From Cyanophora paradoxa (taxonomy: Eukaryota; Glaucocystophyceae; Cyanophorales; Cyanophoraceae), in assembly GCA_004431415.1 (NCBI GenBank), contig QPMI01000115.1, positions 62,001-126,000 on the forward strand: DNA of 64,000 bases. The letters run 5' to 3'. Below are positions 1 through 13,050 of the stretch, in pieces. The notes below the pieces were generated by a model. It was given only the letters and a program-made list of their open reading frames with translations, ran no database searches and was not told where the DNA came from. Position 1 is the first letter of the stretch. The number at the start of each line of letters is the position of its first letter. A program made the position numbers and the translations under genes.

Positions 1-3000
1 TCGGAGCGCGCTGCCACGTGTCGCACTGCGGCTTTTTAATGGGCCGCTCACACTGCGCGCCGTGGAGCCAACGATGCCATTCCCCGGTCAATAGTGCTAG
101 CTTTATGATCATTATAAATAATTCAGCACCGGTCTCATTCTTGCCTATGCGTGCAGGTTACCTGCCGAGCAGCCCGGATCTGTGCGAATTCTACCCAACC
201 AACTATGAGACTCTGGACTTGGGGCAGGATCTTTTTGCAATCTCGGTCATCAGTGCGGACTACCCCTACCCCGCCGGATTTGCATTATCGCCCAAGACGT
301 GCACGACTGCCGGTCGCGAATACATTCTGGTTGCTGGTGAGGGCAAGTTCTGGCTTGTTCCTGTAGACGTTCTTGCTTCCAGCAGCGCCACAAACCAGCA
401 AAAGACCGAATCAATGACTATTCTTCATGCCGACACTTCAAACTTGGAGATATTCTATGACACTCGCGGACCCCAGTTCCTTGCATTCGGAACATCAGAA
501 GTGGCTGTAGTGCAGGACTGCTCACTGGTTGTGGGCGTTCTGCGCCAGGATGGGCGAAGGGTGATTAGCAATACTCGCGCCGGCTGGGATGATTTTCCGG
601 ACATTTCTTGGAGTGTACTCTTTCTGGTTCATCTACCTGAGATCATTTCCCCCGGAACATACATAAACGTGCCTGTGGTGCACAAGAGGCGTGACGGCAG
701 TAACGTATCCGACATCATGCGCTTCATCACCATTGGTGACATTGGTGGCAGTGATGGCGGTCATGCAACCCTGACGGCATGGAATAAGCAGGATGGGCAG
801 CCCCCGACCCCCATTAAGTACTCCAAATTCACCGAGTGGACACGTGGCTTTGCGCGAGAGCCTGAACTTGTTCTCGTAGACATCACCAGATACTCACCCA
901 CTCCTGGAATGGTGCCCTTTGAATGCCTGATTTTGTTGATTTTCTGATTTTGTCACCGCTTTATAGGGGAACAATCGATTTGAATTCAAGGGCGGGATGG
1001 GAGTTCTCGCACTGCGCAACGGTCCTGGCCCAGATCTGACTAAAGGAGTCGAATTGTGCTATCGGCAGCAGCTTGTGTTTGTTCCTCTCCTGGAGGCAGC
1101 AGAAGACCCGTCGGCTTTCTGGTCAGTGGCGGAGCTGGGCTGCAACCCTGCATCTGATACCTATATGGGGAGGCGTTTCGATCTTCTTCGGCAGCGCCGA
1201 AAGGCGAATCATGCTCAAAGCTCAATGATTTCTAGGTTTTCACTGATCTTATTTGACAGATACTATTGCTTGCTGACGGCAGAACTGTTGCGGTCGGAAG
1301 TGACACAGGGGACATAATATTGCACGCAATTCTTAGCCCGTCTGACATTCCGCATAGGTCGGATATGGTGAGTCTACCATCTGTGGGTCTCTTTTCTCGT
1401 CTCATGTGTATTGACATGGCATTCGTTTGCAACAGAGTAAAATCAAAGCTGTTGAAGGGTCCATACAGTGTCTCGCAGCGGACACGAGCGGAGCACTCAT
1501 GATGATAACCGATGATAACGGCATTTTCGCTCACATTAAGCTCTCCAGCAGCGCACGGCGATTCGCTCCTGCCCGCCGAATCAAGGTTTGTCAACTTTGG
1601 CCATATAGCAATTCAAGTATGCCCTGGTTTCCAATATGTGCATGTTTCGAAATCGCCAGGGCCTCACGGTGTATGATGGACCTCTTGGGGGCACACTAAG
1701 TACTCTGAACTACATCGACGCTGCAAAAGCCGTAGAACGCACTGCTCCGAATACATACTACGAGGACCTCGGACCCAACAGTGGTGTATTTTTGACAAAG
1801 AACAATTCATGTCATTTTGTTCTTGTTGGACAGACGAAAGAATTGATCTAGGACGTTGACAGCGCTTCGAGCATTTTTAGTGTATTACAGCCAACTCAAA
1901 TTTTGTCCGGGAGTACGCTGGCGACAATGCAGCGCGTACTCAGCACGCAGCCAAGTCATCTGCTAGCCTCCGACTTGTGCCCCGATTGCAACAATCCTGA
2001 CTTCAATTTCCGCTGTACGTTGGCTTAATTGTATTCGAGATTCAAAACATTCCAAGCGCACTCCATACATTCTAAGCGCATGTCTGCAGGGTTCGGGGAG
2101 CACCCACAGAGCGGCGGGTTGCTTGCCCTGTCCGCTACAGGAGGGGCTTTGTTCACAAGTAGCGAAACTGGGGACGCACGATGTTCTCATGCAGCTTCTC
2201 TCAAAGCAACAAAAACATGGCTTGCAATCTTGCTGCACTAGCTTTTCTGCACCGGGTGTTTGTAAACGTTGCAATTGATTCTGACACCCGACACAGGTCG
2301 TGGCGAACGGGCTTGGACACAATGCCCTGGCCGCAAATAGTGGAACATTCGGGTGTCCGAGTGTCTACAAATATCAATTTTCGGCCTTTTGCAACTGGCG
2401 ACGTATGCGCCAACTGCTATGGTCCTTCAAAATTGTATGAATCGGTTACATCGTGCGGGGAAGTGCTTCCACGTTGCCATCGTGTTTCGAAAAGCCAACC
2501 ACTCAGACCGAAGGATGCAAACTTCTTTCCACACCCTTCCGAACCATTCGTTCCTATAGCATTTGCAAGCGGTTCATTTGACGAAACAGCACCCCATGGG
2601 TATGCCGCATTGGCGGGCATAATTTACGCTCTCGATGAAGAGGTACTCGAGCTCGTCGATTTTGATTAAATTTTGCGCATGCTAAGCTTAGTCATTGATC
2701 ATGGATTGCATCGCTTCGCAGGGCTTACCAAATGCTGTTCAGTCGTTTTCAATATTCAATCAATCTGATCATGACATCAGATCCAACTTCGACTTCATGA
2801 AGTCAGAGAGGATTGTACAATTTCCTTGGACACCTGAATTCTTCGACAATATACAGAAATGCCGAAGGGAGCTGTATGACAGCAACTTGCTCTTCAAAGA
2901 TCAGGACTTATTTAGCGAGTGTGCCCCATACAAGAGAAACGAATTCGATTATCGCCAAACTCTTCGTGACTCTCCAGAAGAAGCTTATTTCCATGCTTAC

Positions 3001-6000
3001 GGTGCATATAGGCGTTGCATCTCTTTCACATTGGTCATTCGGGGCACTTGCAGATATGCAGCACGCTGCTGGATTCAACCGGAATGCGTCCATCTGCTTC
3101 TTTTGTTTCAGCTTATTTGGAGTTGCGTCGGACAGAAACGTGAGCTGGAAGGACTTTGACTTCGATTTCGACGCTTCAGAAGAAATACATCGCCGTGCAA
3201 GCGAGGCATTTGACGTGAGGTAAAATCTATACCAACCATTCCGTGCCCGCGCGAACGTTGTACCGACCAAGATGTCAGTACCGTCCAAGGAGGCTATGCG
3301 GAGTTGTGGGAGCAAGTATTACTTGTCTCGGTAAATAGAACGGTAAGAGCACAGTTTGTAGGAGTCCGGATGAGGCTTGACATGGAAGCAGAATGCAGCC
3401 TGGAGGGTTTCGGATGTGCTGCGGATTTCAGGCATTGACATGGATTTAGGTATACGTTCTTGCCGGCGGTTGTTGTTTTGGGAAGCTCAAGGCCTACTTA
3501 TTGTGGACTTGTGAGCTCTTCCCTCCATTTCTACCGATGCGAGGCTCGCTAGCCTTTCTGACGTGGGCGTACAAAGGCGCGCAAGTGTGCTTGGTGTGGA
3601 AGTCAAAAGTGATGGCACATTCGGAAAGTTCATGCGCATGACAGCACCTATACAGCACACGAACTGTGCGTTGACAGTAAGCTTGTGCTAAAAAGCACTA
3701 AACACGCACAGTTGTTCCATTTTCGGAAGACCGCCTAGCATTCCCGGGGGGAGACCGCGGTGAACTGGCAAGCATTAATGAAGGAGCCAAGTTCTTCCAC
3801 TACTCGTTTACGGCTTTTACCGGCTACAAAGTGACCCGCGGAGGGTAAGCAGCGCTCCCGGATCCATGCTATTTGATTGCGACTGACATTCGATTCACAC
3901 AGGCCAGTTCTCGGTGCCGATCGTGAATTTTTCGGTACTTTCGACTTCAGTTTCTCATCTTATTGCAGAAGAGTGCTCGATTTACTTATCTTTGGATGGA
4001 TCAATACTTTGGACGGTAGACTCTGCCGCCGCCCGTGGATTTACATCCAAAGAAGCTTTTGAGAAATGGGATCAATCTTCGAATTCCGTTATTGAGCTTA
4101 CATTTGGCCAATATCCGCCTAGAGCCTCCAAGAGTGGTGCATCGGTGATATATTCCACAATTCGACCTTGTATTTAAGACGGCCGCTAGGACGATTTTTG
4201 GCAGTGTGGAAGACTTTGACGGAACTGGAGCTTTGGGATCTTGAGAACGGATCGGAAGCTAAACTAAGTACTTTTGCAAAAACTCTGTCAATCGACGAAG
4301 CATTTGTGGATGCGAATTCCGGTGCTCGTCTTCCAGCCATCCCCATTCCAAGTGATGACGGGTGCAAACGTTTCCGAATAATCAATACGGGTAAGATCTT
4401 GAAAACCGCCTTATACCTTGTCTTTTCAGGAACTTTATCAGTCTCCGTTACAAGCGAGAAGATCAGAGTTTTGCGATTCGAATTATAGTGCGCAATGTAG
4501 CTGCCTCCAAGATTTGCAACCTGAATATGCTCTTGATGACCACGGTTTTGTTGCAGGATCTCAGGCGCGAAACGCTAGTCGTGGAGGCATGCTCACGAGT
4601 CAGCCGAACTCTAGACGCTTCAGAACTTGAAAACACATATGGAAGCAGCAACTTGCGAAAGTCCAGTATTTCGAATATATGTAGCCGGCAGTTCTTAGAA
4701 GCGTCTCCCAGAAGATCTCAAGCAGTTCCTGCGGCGCCTATCATTCAGCTTTTCGCTACTTCGAGTACAGCGTTGCGAGCTCTTGTATACAGCACACACG
4801 CTGGCGACACTATGCCCAGTCTCGCAGAACTCAGATGCACCTCGAACGGCAGATCGTTTACCAAGCATGCGCCCATCATCTTTTCTGCGGAACCGTATTA
4901 TCGTGATATAACAAGCCCAACACGTATGGCGTTGCAGATCTGCGGTCGCCGATTGGATCGTTATCTTCCTCGGCTTGCACTGGCGCATTTTGATGTCACC
5001 GGTCTCGTGCCGAATGCCACGTGTCAATGTACGGCCACTGTTGAAAGCGATGCTGGCAGTTCGCCTAGCTCGACAGCCACTGCACATGTGCGACTTGCCA
5101 GTAGCGGGAGAAGCAATTTTTTGCGAGTATCATCAACGTTTGATTTTGGCTTATTTACCGATGGCTTCTGGCATATAAATCTCGGGAGCCTTCAAAAGAC
5201 GGAATCGCACACTAAGATTGAGCAATTACCGCAGCCGTATGGCTCTTTTTGGGGCGACAGTCCACGCCCTGGCTACCCGACAGAGCTTCTTATTTACGAG
5301 TTCGATTATGGCATTCCTGCTCACTTTCCGACATGCCCCATCAAACGGCGCTACTGTGAGCTTGCCTATGAAAGCATGGAGAGCCTCCACACGTGCTGGC
5401 TTCCAGGCTCGCCCTCCGGATCCTGGGTCAACGTAACAATGGGAGGCATGTCACAAATATCGAGGCTGTGAGTCTTTGGAATTGATGATTGGATGAGTGG
5501 AAAACAAATTGATCATCCACTTCGCAGAAAAATTGAGAACGGATGGAATGCCTCGCGCATTGAGTTCGTTGTCACCGATATTACTTTTGCTTCAGACTCT
5601 GCAAACTTGACCCTCCGCATTGATGTGAGTCTAGGTTTCGTTTCGACTGTATTATATTCCCGGTCCCAACTACATTATCGCCACCTTCAGTTTGAGGGGA
5701 TGTACCCAACTGGCCTTCCAAGTTTCCGGGACGACGGGAAACATCGAGACCGCGTTCTTATCACAGGAAATTCCGCTCCAATTACAAAGGATCCTATTAT
5801 TTTTAAAACACACTTCAGCGCCTGGCAATCACCAAGGATGTTGAACTTTTTCACTGTAACCGCTAAGAGTTCGACTTGGATTTTCTGGCATGGCCAGAAC
5901 ATCTCTGACTTGTCCGGAATCGCAATTCAAGCCCGCTATAGAGTAGTCACACGTCAAACACATCGGAGGTTGCTCAAGGAATACCCGAAAATATCTAGTT

Positions 6001-9000
6001 CCGGTTGTCCTCTTTCAGCGCCCTGTTTCGCTTCTCGGAACTGGAGATGGCTAGAGGAGGGGCCAACGCTTCAAGATTTGAAGGTTGGGCTCACTCGACC
6101 CGAGCCTTGGTCAGCTAATTCATGGCTTTTGCAAATAAACATGTCTGATCTCACTGCAGGCACTTGGAAGCTCCGCTCGGTCAAAAAGTGCAAGTTGAAT
6201 TCGCGAGTTTCGATCTTCCCCCGGAGTATTTTGTCGAGGTAGGCATCCGTCAAGTGCAAAGAAGGTCGGGTAGAACGACTGAGCGTCAACAGGCTCGTGA
6301 TGGATTCTCGCATGAGTCTCCTGTGATACTCAGACTATCTGCTGCGGACGGGGCTGGCGTCCCTGTTACGTATACACCAGTATCAAACGTGACTATGAGC
6401 AACCGTGCCCGCATTAAGCTGTCATCTACCAGCTTCTCTCCAACTACACACTCCTGGATGGGATTTGTGGCGCGTTTCAGGGCCATGGGTGCGCCTTTCC
6501 AAGCGAATTGTTCAAGCAAATGTGCACGTCGAATTTGCAGCTGCAGCCTTACGCTTGCCCGTGCGCAGATCCATCTGAGGACGTAGTAGCTAACTGCACA
6601 TTGCAAGTCAAGTGCAACTTGGCGGCTAGCACGGCTTACATTAGCTTCGAAGGCGGGTCTGCAACCTCGATCACTATCCAATGGTACGAATCATTCCGTG
6701 CCCAAAGCGCACGTGCAACCTTTTCTCTTGATTTTCTTTGTCACTCTGATTCTCGCGAAATATTACACGAGCAGGCTTATCTCTGCGGAAAACGGATACG
6801 GAATTGAGATAAGCTTCCTCGTTTTTGACATATTGCGTGCAGAAGACATCGTTTACGTAAGCACCGCTAGCGCGGTTGAACACACAGCCCCTCACGCACT
6901 TTTGTGCTCTGCACAGCTGTACGATGGAAATTCGGCAAATGCATCTCTTGTGGTACAGCTTAGATTCTCAGAATACGGCCGCCAAGAAAATTTGCCATCA
7001 TACATCACAGGCAGGGAGGCCTTCATAGTGCTTGATCGAAGCCCGGTTTTTGAAGATGAACCCGAGGGTTTCAAAGTGCGGTTCAAAGCTGTGAACTTGA
7101 TGAACGGTGATTTTTCTGCAAATGGAACAACGCCCACACCATCGCCCTCCGCAAATTTGGGCTTGCGTATGCAGTTTGCTCATCAATATCAAACAACTAG
7201 CCAATTTAATTGATTCACTCTAATTTGCACATTTCAGCTTTGAATAGATTCTCCATCACTCCACTTGTCGCTGGCTTGAGCCGGAGAATGCAAGCAGCTG
7301 GAACATTCTTCCGCATCACCGGTGAAGGGCATTTGCTCGTGTCCGGCGGGGTCGATGACAGCTGGAACCATTTTAGAGACATCTGGACTGCGAACGTCGG
7401 TGCGTGGTCGCACATGTACGTGAGTTTGCTGATTGGCTTTGTCTTATATTTGCACGTTTATATAGATGCATCTCGTTCAAGGCTCGAGGCTCGCGCCATG
7501 GAAATATGGACTTACAGAATCGCGAAGATGCCATTCCGCGCCAGGGGTCATGCCTGCGACTGGGACCAAGGATCGTTTATCTATTGCGCGGGAGGTACTG
7601 ATGGCGCCGCGCTGCTCTCAAGTTTTTGGAGGCATCCTACGAGTCTGGACACGCACAATGAGCTGCAAAGAATGCCTAGTGGCCGGTATGGCCACTGCCT
7701 GACTGTGTACGACGACAGTGTCTGGGTGTGAATGCAATTATATTCTTTGATCACTTCGTATAACTAATTACTGCATCACAGGTTGCAGCGGGCTTCTTCT
7801 TGTCTTCCAAAGAAGACAGCATCACGATTGAGAAAACGGATGAACTCATTCGATTCTCACTTACAGACGTCATATGGAAGACCGAAATTGCTAACGGATC
7901 AGGCTCTCTAATGAGTCCTCGCGGATGGGTCGCCTGTGCTCGCATGGGTATGTATTGCATGCTTTCCTGAATCGAATGTGTGTGTTCAATCGATATCACT
8001 GAATCGAATGTTGTACACATTGAAGGGAGCAAGTGGTACATATCTGGAGGCACGGTGGATGCTTTGGCTGCAGAGAAATCGTACATTTTGTGCGTAAACC
8101 TGTACCTGTTCAAATCTCAGCATTTGCTGCATTTAACAACTGTCGCAGTGCCGTTGAATTGTCATCATCACTCGTTGGTTCTCGGGAGTACAGCCGGCTT
8201 GGTCATTTTGAAGACAAAGGGGTACCAATGTTACCTGGGGGCGTTTTAGGAGGCTGCAATTTATTCAACGTTCTTGTGCGAGGCAACAAAGAGAGCGCAT
8301 TTTCAGTGTTCGACATATCCGGCGGCTCTGTTTCCTCCAACTTTTCTACCGATTTTAGCTCCTTCAAACTTCAGCATGCTGCGTACGGGTCTGATCCGGA
8401 CAGCTGCACAATGTGCGCTCTGCATTCACTTCGAATTCACTACATTCGCTTACGTATTAATTATAACTTACGCCACCGCACAGATTCACTGCTACAGGCA
8501 ATGAAGGGGTCGCCGGGAGTTGGAGCAGAGCCAGCTCTGACATGTACATGCATGCGCTTCACCATGAAGTTCCAGGTGCAATATGTGTGCAGGCTGTAAC
8601 TAGCACTGTTGTATGGCCTGATCAATACTTTTCTAAGACATAGATATGTATCCACTTTGTGCTTCGTACAATCCATGCCACCTTAAAGGAACGACGACGC
8701 CCGCAACGTTTGAGGATGGTCCTGTTGGGCGGGACTATGTTGAAAACCTCCACCGGACATGGTAAGCATATGCATTTGCGAGCTGTCATCTTCATGCAGC
8801 ACTCATCTGATGGCACGATTAACTCCAGGATACTTAAAGTACCTGCGGGCTTTATCATCAGAATAGAATTCCTCTTATTTGACACGTGCGTGTTTGCTCT
8901 CTCGCTCACTTGCGAGTGCATAACCTGCACTCCTTCAGGGAAGAGGGCTATGACTTCGTGCAAGTAAGAAAAGAATCCTGTCGCGCGGATTTATGCATTT

Positions 9001-9267
9001 GTCTAGTGAGGTTCATTTGTCGTGTGCAGATCTATGACGGGCCGGACTTGAACGTCTTTCAAATTGCAAATCTAAGCGGAGAACTCGCTACACCTTTTGA
9101 GTTTACAAGCACCGGTCAATACGTTTATGTTCAGTTTTTAACCGGTGTGTTCGATTTCTATAAATAAGATTTTGACGAGTAGAACTCACTCTTTGAGAGC
9201 AGATATGTTGATCAACAGCCGTGGATTTGTTGCAAACTTCTCGGCTATATATGTTGCCAAGACATAG
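1..9267 (+). CDS. Multi-exon ectodomain protein with propeller-like, Kelch and C-terminal CUB regions (5' partial)
   Basis: Recognisable coding exons run from the window edge to 9,267, separated by short GT-AG introns (for example donor GTGAGT near 1,367, acceptor GCAG near 157). The first third (about 158-1,850) has beta-propeller-like strands such as ADGRTVAVGSDTGDI. The middle (about 4,000-7,200) is beta-rich and Cys-containing and I do not recognise it. About 7,240-8,250 carries Kelch-type strands (HLLVSGGVDD, FIYCAGGTDG, RYGHCLTVYDDSVWV, KWYISGGTVD). The last exons (about 8,660-9,267) form a CUB domain: GYDFVQ, IYDGPD, then, after an intron at 9,145-9,202, INSRGFVANFSAIYV and a stop. Kelch plus CUB recalls attractin/MEGF8-type cell-surface proteins, but homology is not shown. 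Unity as one gene is inferred from continuous strand and exon style; it could be two adjacent genes. The DNA is visibly less GC-rich than the next 20 kb. Confidence 0.6.
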
Positions 9268-9353
9268 AATATGCATTTGGTGCACGCTATTGTCTCAGAG
9301 ATGGTGTAAATCACCGGTACCGGTACTGACGCTAGATCTTCTCTCGGGCGATG

Positions 9354-9470
9354 GCGGGGGTGGGGGGGTGGGAGGGGAGGGGGGCGGGGGGGCGGGGGGG
9401 AGGGGGGGGCGGAGCGGGGAGGGGGGGGGGCGGAGCGGGGAGGGGGCCCGCGGGAGGGGGGGCCTGATGG
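9354..9470. repeat. G-tract low-complexity island
   Basis: More than 100 bases consisting almost only of G on the plus strand, broken by single A, C or T. It has G-quadruplex potential and is likely length-unstable. Confidence 0.9.
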
Positions 9471-9547
9471 GTCGCCGGGTCGCCTTGCAGCCATAGAATA
9501 TTGCGTAGTAACATAGCATAGTTATTTTTTGTCTTCTTCGGAACTGC

Positions 9548-9628
9548 TAGTGTATTAGGGACTGATGCCCCAAGTAGACAAACAGCTTAGTGTATTAGGG
9601 GACTGATGCCCCAAGTAGACAAACAGCT
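9548..9628. repeat. Two-copy tandem repeat, 40/41 bp
   Basis: Units 9,548-9,587 and 9,588-9,628 start TAGTGTATTAGGG and end AAACAGCT. They are identical except for one extra G in the second unit. The near-identity implies a recent local duplication. Confidence 0.95.
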
Positions 9629-9892
9629 AATGCTACCTGCCTACCCTAGGCCTAAACCTACAAACACACTGCGAATCTAGCTTACTCCCCACTATAGGGT
9701 CTCCAGCTAGACGAACGCCAAGGGAATCTCCCTACGGCGAAGTTAACGACCGCAAGGTCGACGTCGCATCGCCATACAGGCGTCCCCGACGTCGACGCTC
9801 CCTGAGCCTCTCCACATGGCGCAGACTAGTACGCGCTGGGCCGCGCCTCCGCCTGCTGTGTCGCTCCGCCGACACTTTTCCAGATTCCCAGA

Positions 9893-12019
9893 ATGTCCGC
9901 GCTCGGCGCCATCGATATCTGCCTCGTCATCCCGCACGCCGGTGCATGCCGCACGCCCGGCGAGTCGGACCGCGACTTATCGCCTCGCAAGCAGAATCTC
10001 AACAACGTCAACGCCAAAGCGCCGGCCTTCGCGCCTCGCAACCCGACCTCGTCGAAGAACTCCGTCTCTTCCGACGACATGCAGACCGACGACTCGCCGT
10101 CGGGACGGCCGACGGGCTCCTTCAACCCGGCCGCAGCTGCGGGCGCGCCGTCGGCGGCTCCGACCAACGTCGTCATCACAACACCAGTACCCAGTTTCAT
10201 AGCTTGACAACAAGGCCGCCGTCCAGGAGACACTGCAGACGCTCCGCTTGATCGACATCAAAGACGTCAATGGCGACCGGTATGCGTGCACGGCGCTCCG
10301 GCCGTCGTCGGTTCGTTTCCGTTCTGACTCTGACCAGGATTCACTTCTACTCCACCGTTCTCATTGCCGATGATGAGAACCCTACGCTCGCCTTCCACGG
10401 CATGCCGCCCATCAGTACGTCCCGCCGAGCCGCTTGCCTTCGCGTGCACTGCCGCGCGACACGCCGCATCCGCCACAGGTGCACGTGGCCGCAGCTCCAA
10501 GGAGACCGACAACCACTCGCGATCGCACGTCCGGCATGAAAGCCTCAAGGAGCTCGTCGCCTCCGTGACTCAGCAGGCCTTTGCGGCCGCGCGGATTCCT
10601 GAAATCCCGCCCGTAGATGAAGTCTTCGACGCCATCCTCGGCATCGGCTACTCCGCCTCGACGTTCGTGAATGACCGCAAGGAGCGGCTCAACGCGCGTC
10701 CCGTCCTCTTCGCCGCCCTCCCCCGCAAGGTGCGCGTAGCTACGTATACGTGCACGGGCCGAGCCCTATCTCCAAACTAACGCGCGCGGCCCGGCCGACG
10801 CAGTACGCGGACGTTCTCGTGGCGATGTCGAAGGATCTTCGCCTCTTCTACTGCGAGCACCCCGTCTGCGTCGTCAACGCGACGGCGACGCGGGAACAGG
10901 TGCTGCCGATTAGCGAGCTTCCCAAGAACGCTTTCGTCCTGCTGATGATGGCGCCCAAGGGCCGGCGCCCGTGGGGATCGTTGGTGCGCGCATCGCAATC
11001 ATGCGCGCACCTTGCCTGACGCACCTGCGCCCCAGGTCGCGCACTTCGTCCCTGCGGTCTGGAGAACATCCACCACTGGGAGGTGTACTACGTCTCGCCG
11101 TCCACGAAGGCGCCCTTCGCTCTTCGCCTCTGCCTCCCCGAGGCGGACTTCCTCCGCTATGCCAACGGCCCCTTAACTTTCTCGGCCCGCACCCGATGGG
11201 CAACGCCCGGCCCCAAAGCGACCGACATCCGCTTCCGCCTCATGGCCGAACCAACCGGCGAGTTGCTCGGCAAGATCTGCTTCTCGGTGCGCCCCGCGGG
11301 GCGCCGCAGGCCACGTGCACTCGCCCCGCTGGGACCGCCGCGCGCACACTCACCCGCGCCAGGCGGGCTGCATCATGGACGACCCGTACGGCCACCCCTG
11401 GACGAACGACTGCCCCAAGGAGCGCGCGGAGTTCATCAAGTCCACCGCCGCCCACGCGGCAGCCAAGGCGGTGCGCGCCTGCGGCGCGCCCGCGGGATCC
11501 CCCGTGGCGAAGGCGGCCACCGATGCGGCCCGTGCGGCCGCCGAGCGCTCGGCCAGCGCCACCTTCCAGCATGCAGGACGACCTCGCGCGCACGCGCACC
11601 GCCGTCAACGCCGACGACGACGGCGGCGGCGACGAAGACGACAACGTCTCCGTCAGCACGACGGCCAGCGCCGTCCGCCGCTTCAGCCTTTTCGAGATGC
11701 AGCGGCCGGTGACCTAACGACACCAGTGCCGCCGCCCGCAGATCCGATCCGTCGCATCGAGCGCCGTGCGGCCGAGCGCACCGCGGCCGCTGCCGCCGCC
11801 GCGATCAGCGACGTCCCCGCCGCCGCGTCTCCCGGCTTTCAGGAGGCCGTACGCCAGGCCATCCTTTCCGTGGGGTCGCCCGCCGCGACCGCCGTGGCCA
11901 TGCCGCCGTCTGCCCCGCGCCAGCAGCACTTCCGGGAGAGCAAGCGCACGCTGGCCCTGAAGGCTGCGGACGAGGCCGCCCGCAAGGCCGTTAAGCGGCT
12001 CGCCCAGCAGCAGGCGTAG
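9893..12019 (+). CDS. Unrecognised protein, several short introns, disordered ends
   Basis: Start ATG 9,893 opens a polar, Ser/Pro-rich N-terminus (to about residue 100). A globular-looking core follows, carried by exons that splice cleanly. Exon to 10,279, intron 10,280-10,337 (donor GTATGC), then IHFYSTVLIADDENPTLAFH. A further intron starts GTACGTC; next come SLKELVASVTQQAFAAARIP and, after a GTGCGC intron, YADVLVAMSKDLRLFYCEHP and VLPISELPKNAFVLLMM. The following exon reads NIHHWEVYYVSPS. The C-terminus is Ala/Arg-rich and ends in a basic stretch at 12,019. Between about 11,570 and 11,740 two frames compete, one acidic and one Arg-rich, so exon structure there is uncertain. The first intron (near 10,180) would be only 16 or 28 nt. 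I recognise no family and assign no function. Confidence 0.5.
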
Positions 12020-12360
12020 ACCAGAACTTTTTCTAGGCCCGCAACCTCTGCGGCCAGTCCTAAAGCAGCCCGTTTTCTCTTTCTTTTTTCTTTCCTTTCA
12101 TGAGCCCGCTGCCTTCTTTCGCCTCTGCCACCTCTCACTTTCTCAACGATTAGCCTGTCAGTCATCTTTGGGTCCCGGCCCTTAGCCTCATTCGACAGAC
12201 TATGTAGCGAAATTTGTTTCTCGCGGGGCTGCACCCCCTTCCTAGAACAATTAGTTCTCTTGTGTGGGCGCAGCCCCACTGCTTTCACGAAGGCTTTTTG
12301 AGATTTTTTGCCTTCGGCCCCGCAATTTAGACTAGAGCTTAGATAGGCCGAAGCCTGGAT

Positions 12361-12502
12361 GGGGGGGTGGGGGGGGGGGCGGGGGGAGGGGCGGGGGAAG
12401 GGGGGGGAGGGGGGTGTAGGGGGGGGGCAGGGGGGGGAGGGGGGGTGGGGGGGAGGGGGGGAGGGGGGGATGGGGGGGGGAGGGGGGGGGAGGGGGGCGG
12501 GG
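12361..12502. repeat. G-tract low-complexity island
   Basis: About 140 bases almost entirely G on the plus strand, with scattered single A, T or C. Confidence 0.9.
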
Positions 12503-12787
12503 CTAGGAAGATGGTGCCCACATAGGTAAGGACGCGCCCGCTCAGGACCCCGCGGCGGCGACGGGAGTGGGAGGAGGTCAAGCTGGCGTAGACCCGAACG
12601 TGGCGTCGGCAGGGCCCAGGGCCCGTAAGGCCGAGGTTTAGGAGCTTCGGCTCCCCACGTTCGGCCAGCGACGACCTGCTCCCGGAGCCCCGCCGCACCC
12701 GTGGACTTGGGCGGCGCGATTCAAGACCCAGCGTTCGAGCCTGAACCTACCCTCTCATCTATTCCTCCCAACCTCTTCTCTCGACCG

Positions 12788-13050
12788 GCCATGTTTTAGA
12801 ACCAGCAAGACGGCATCTAGGACCGTGTAGCTCAGCATGCCCACGCCTCCTACTTGCGGACCGGCGCATAATATGTGCTGGGGGTGACCTGACGGCTACA
12901 GCTTCAGCATCAGCTCGACTACGACAATAAGCTGTGGAACCGAGTTCGCCCTTTTTCCTCAATGTAGCTTGGCTTCCCAGTATCCGGTAGGCGCGGAGCG
13001 GGGGACTGCTGTCATGTGTGTACGAATGGAGCAGACTTTCCAAAAAAACC
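12788..13050 (+). repeat. Dispersed repeat, copy 1 (possible SINE-like element)
   Basis: Aligns over its whole length with 14,606-14,874. Shared anchors are GGCATCT, a GTGYAGCTCA block, GGACCGGYGCAT, CAGTATCCGGTAGGCG and a terminal CTTTCCAAAAAA. The copies differ by many substitutions and small indels. The short A-run at the same end in both copies recalls a retroposed element; that identity is inference. Confidence 0.75.

Larger units (their letters stand above)
9268..9892. other. Intergenic spacer with G-tract island and tandem repeat
   Basis: Between the CUB gene stop and the next likely start. It holds an almost pure G stretch (about 9,354-9,470), a 40-bp direct repeat (9,548-9,628) and unremarkable sequence after that. 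Proline-rich open frames on the minus strand over the G-tract are by-products of poly-C and are not supported as genes. Confidence 0.7.

Noticed and set aside
9186-9519. Proline-rich minus-strand frames over the G-tract
   Set aside because: They arise from poly-C codons; no start context, splice partner or conserved residue.
12788-13050. tRNA-derived SINE with A and B boxes
   Set aside because: TAGCTCAGC resembles an A box in copy 1, but copy 2 breaks it and no B box is found at the right spacing.
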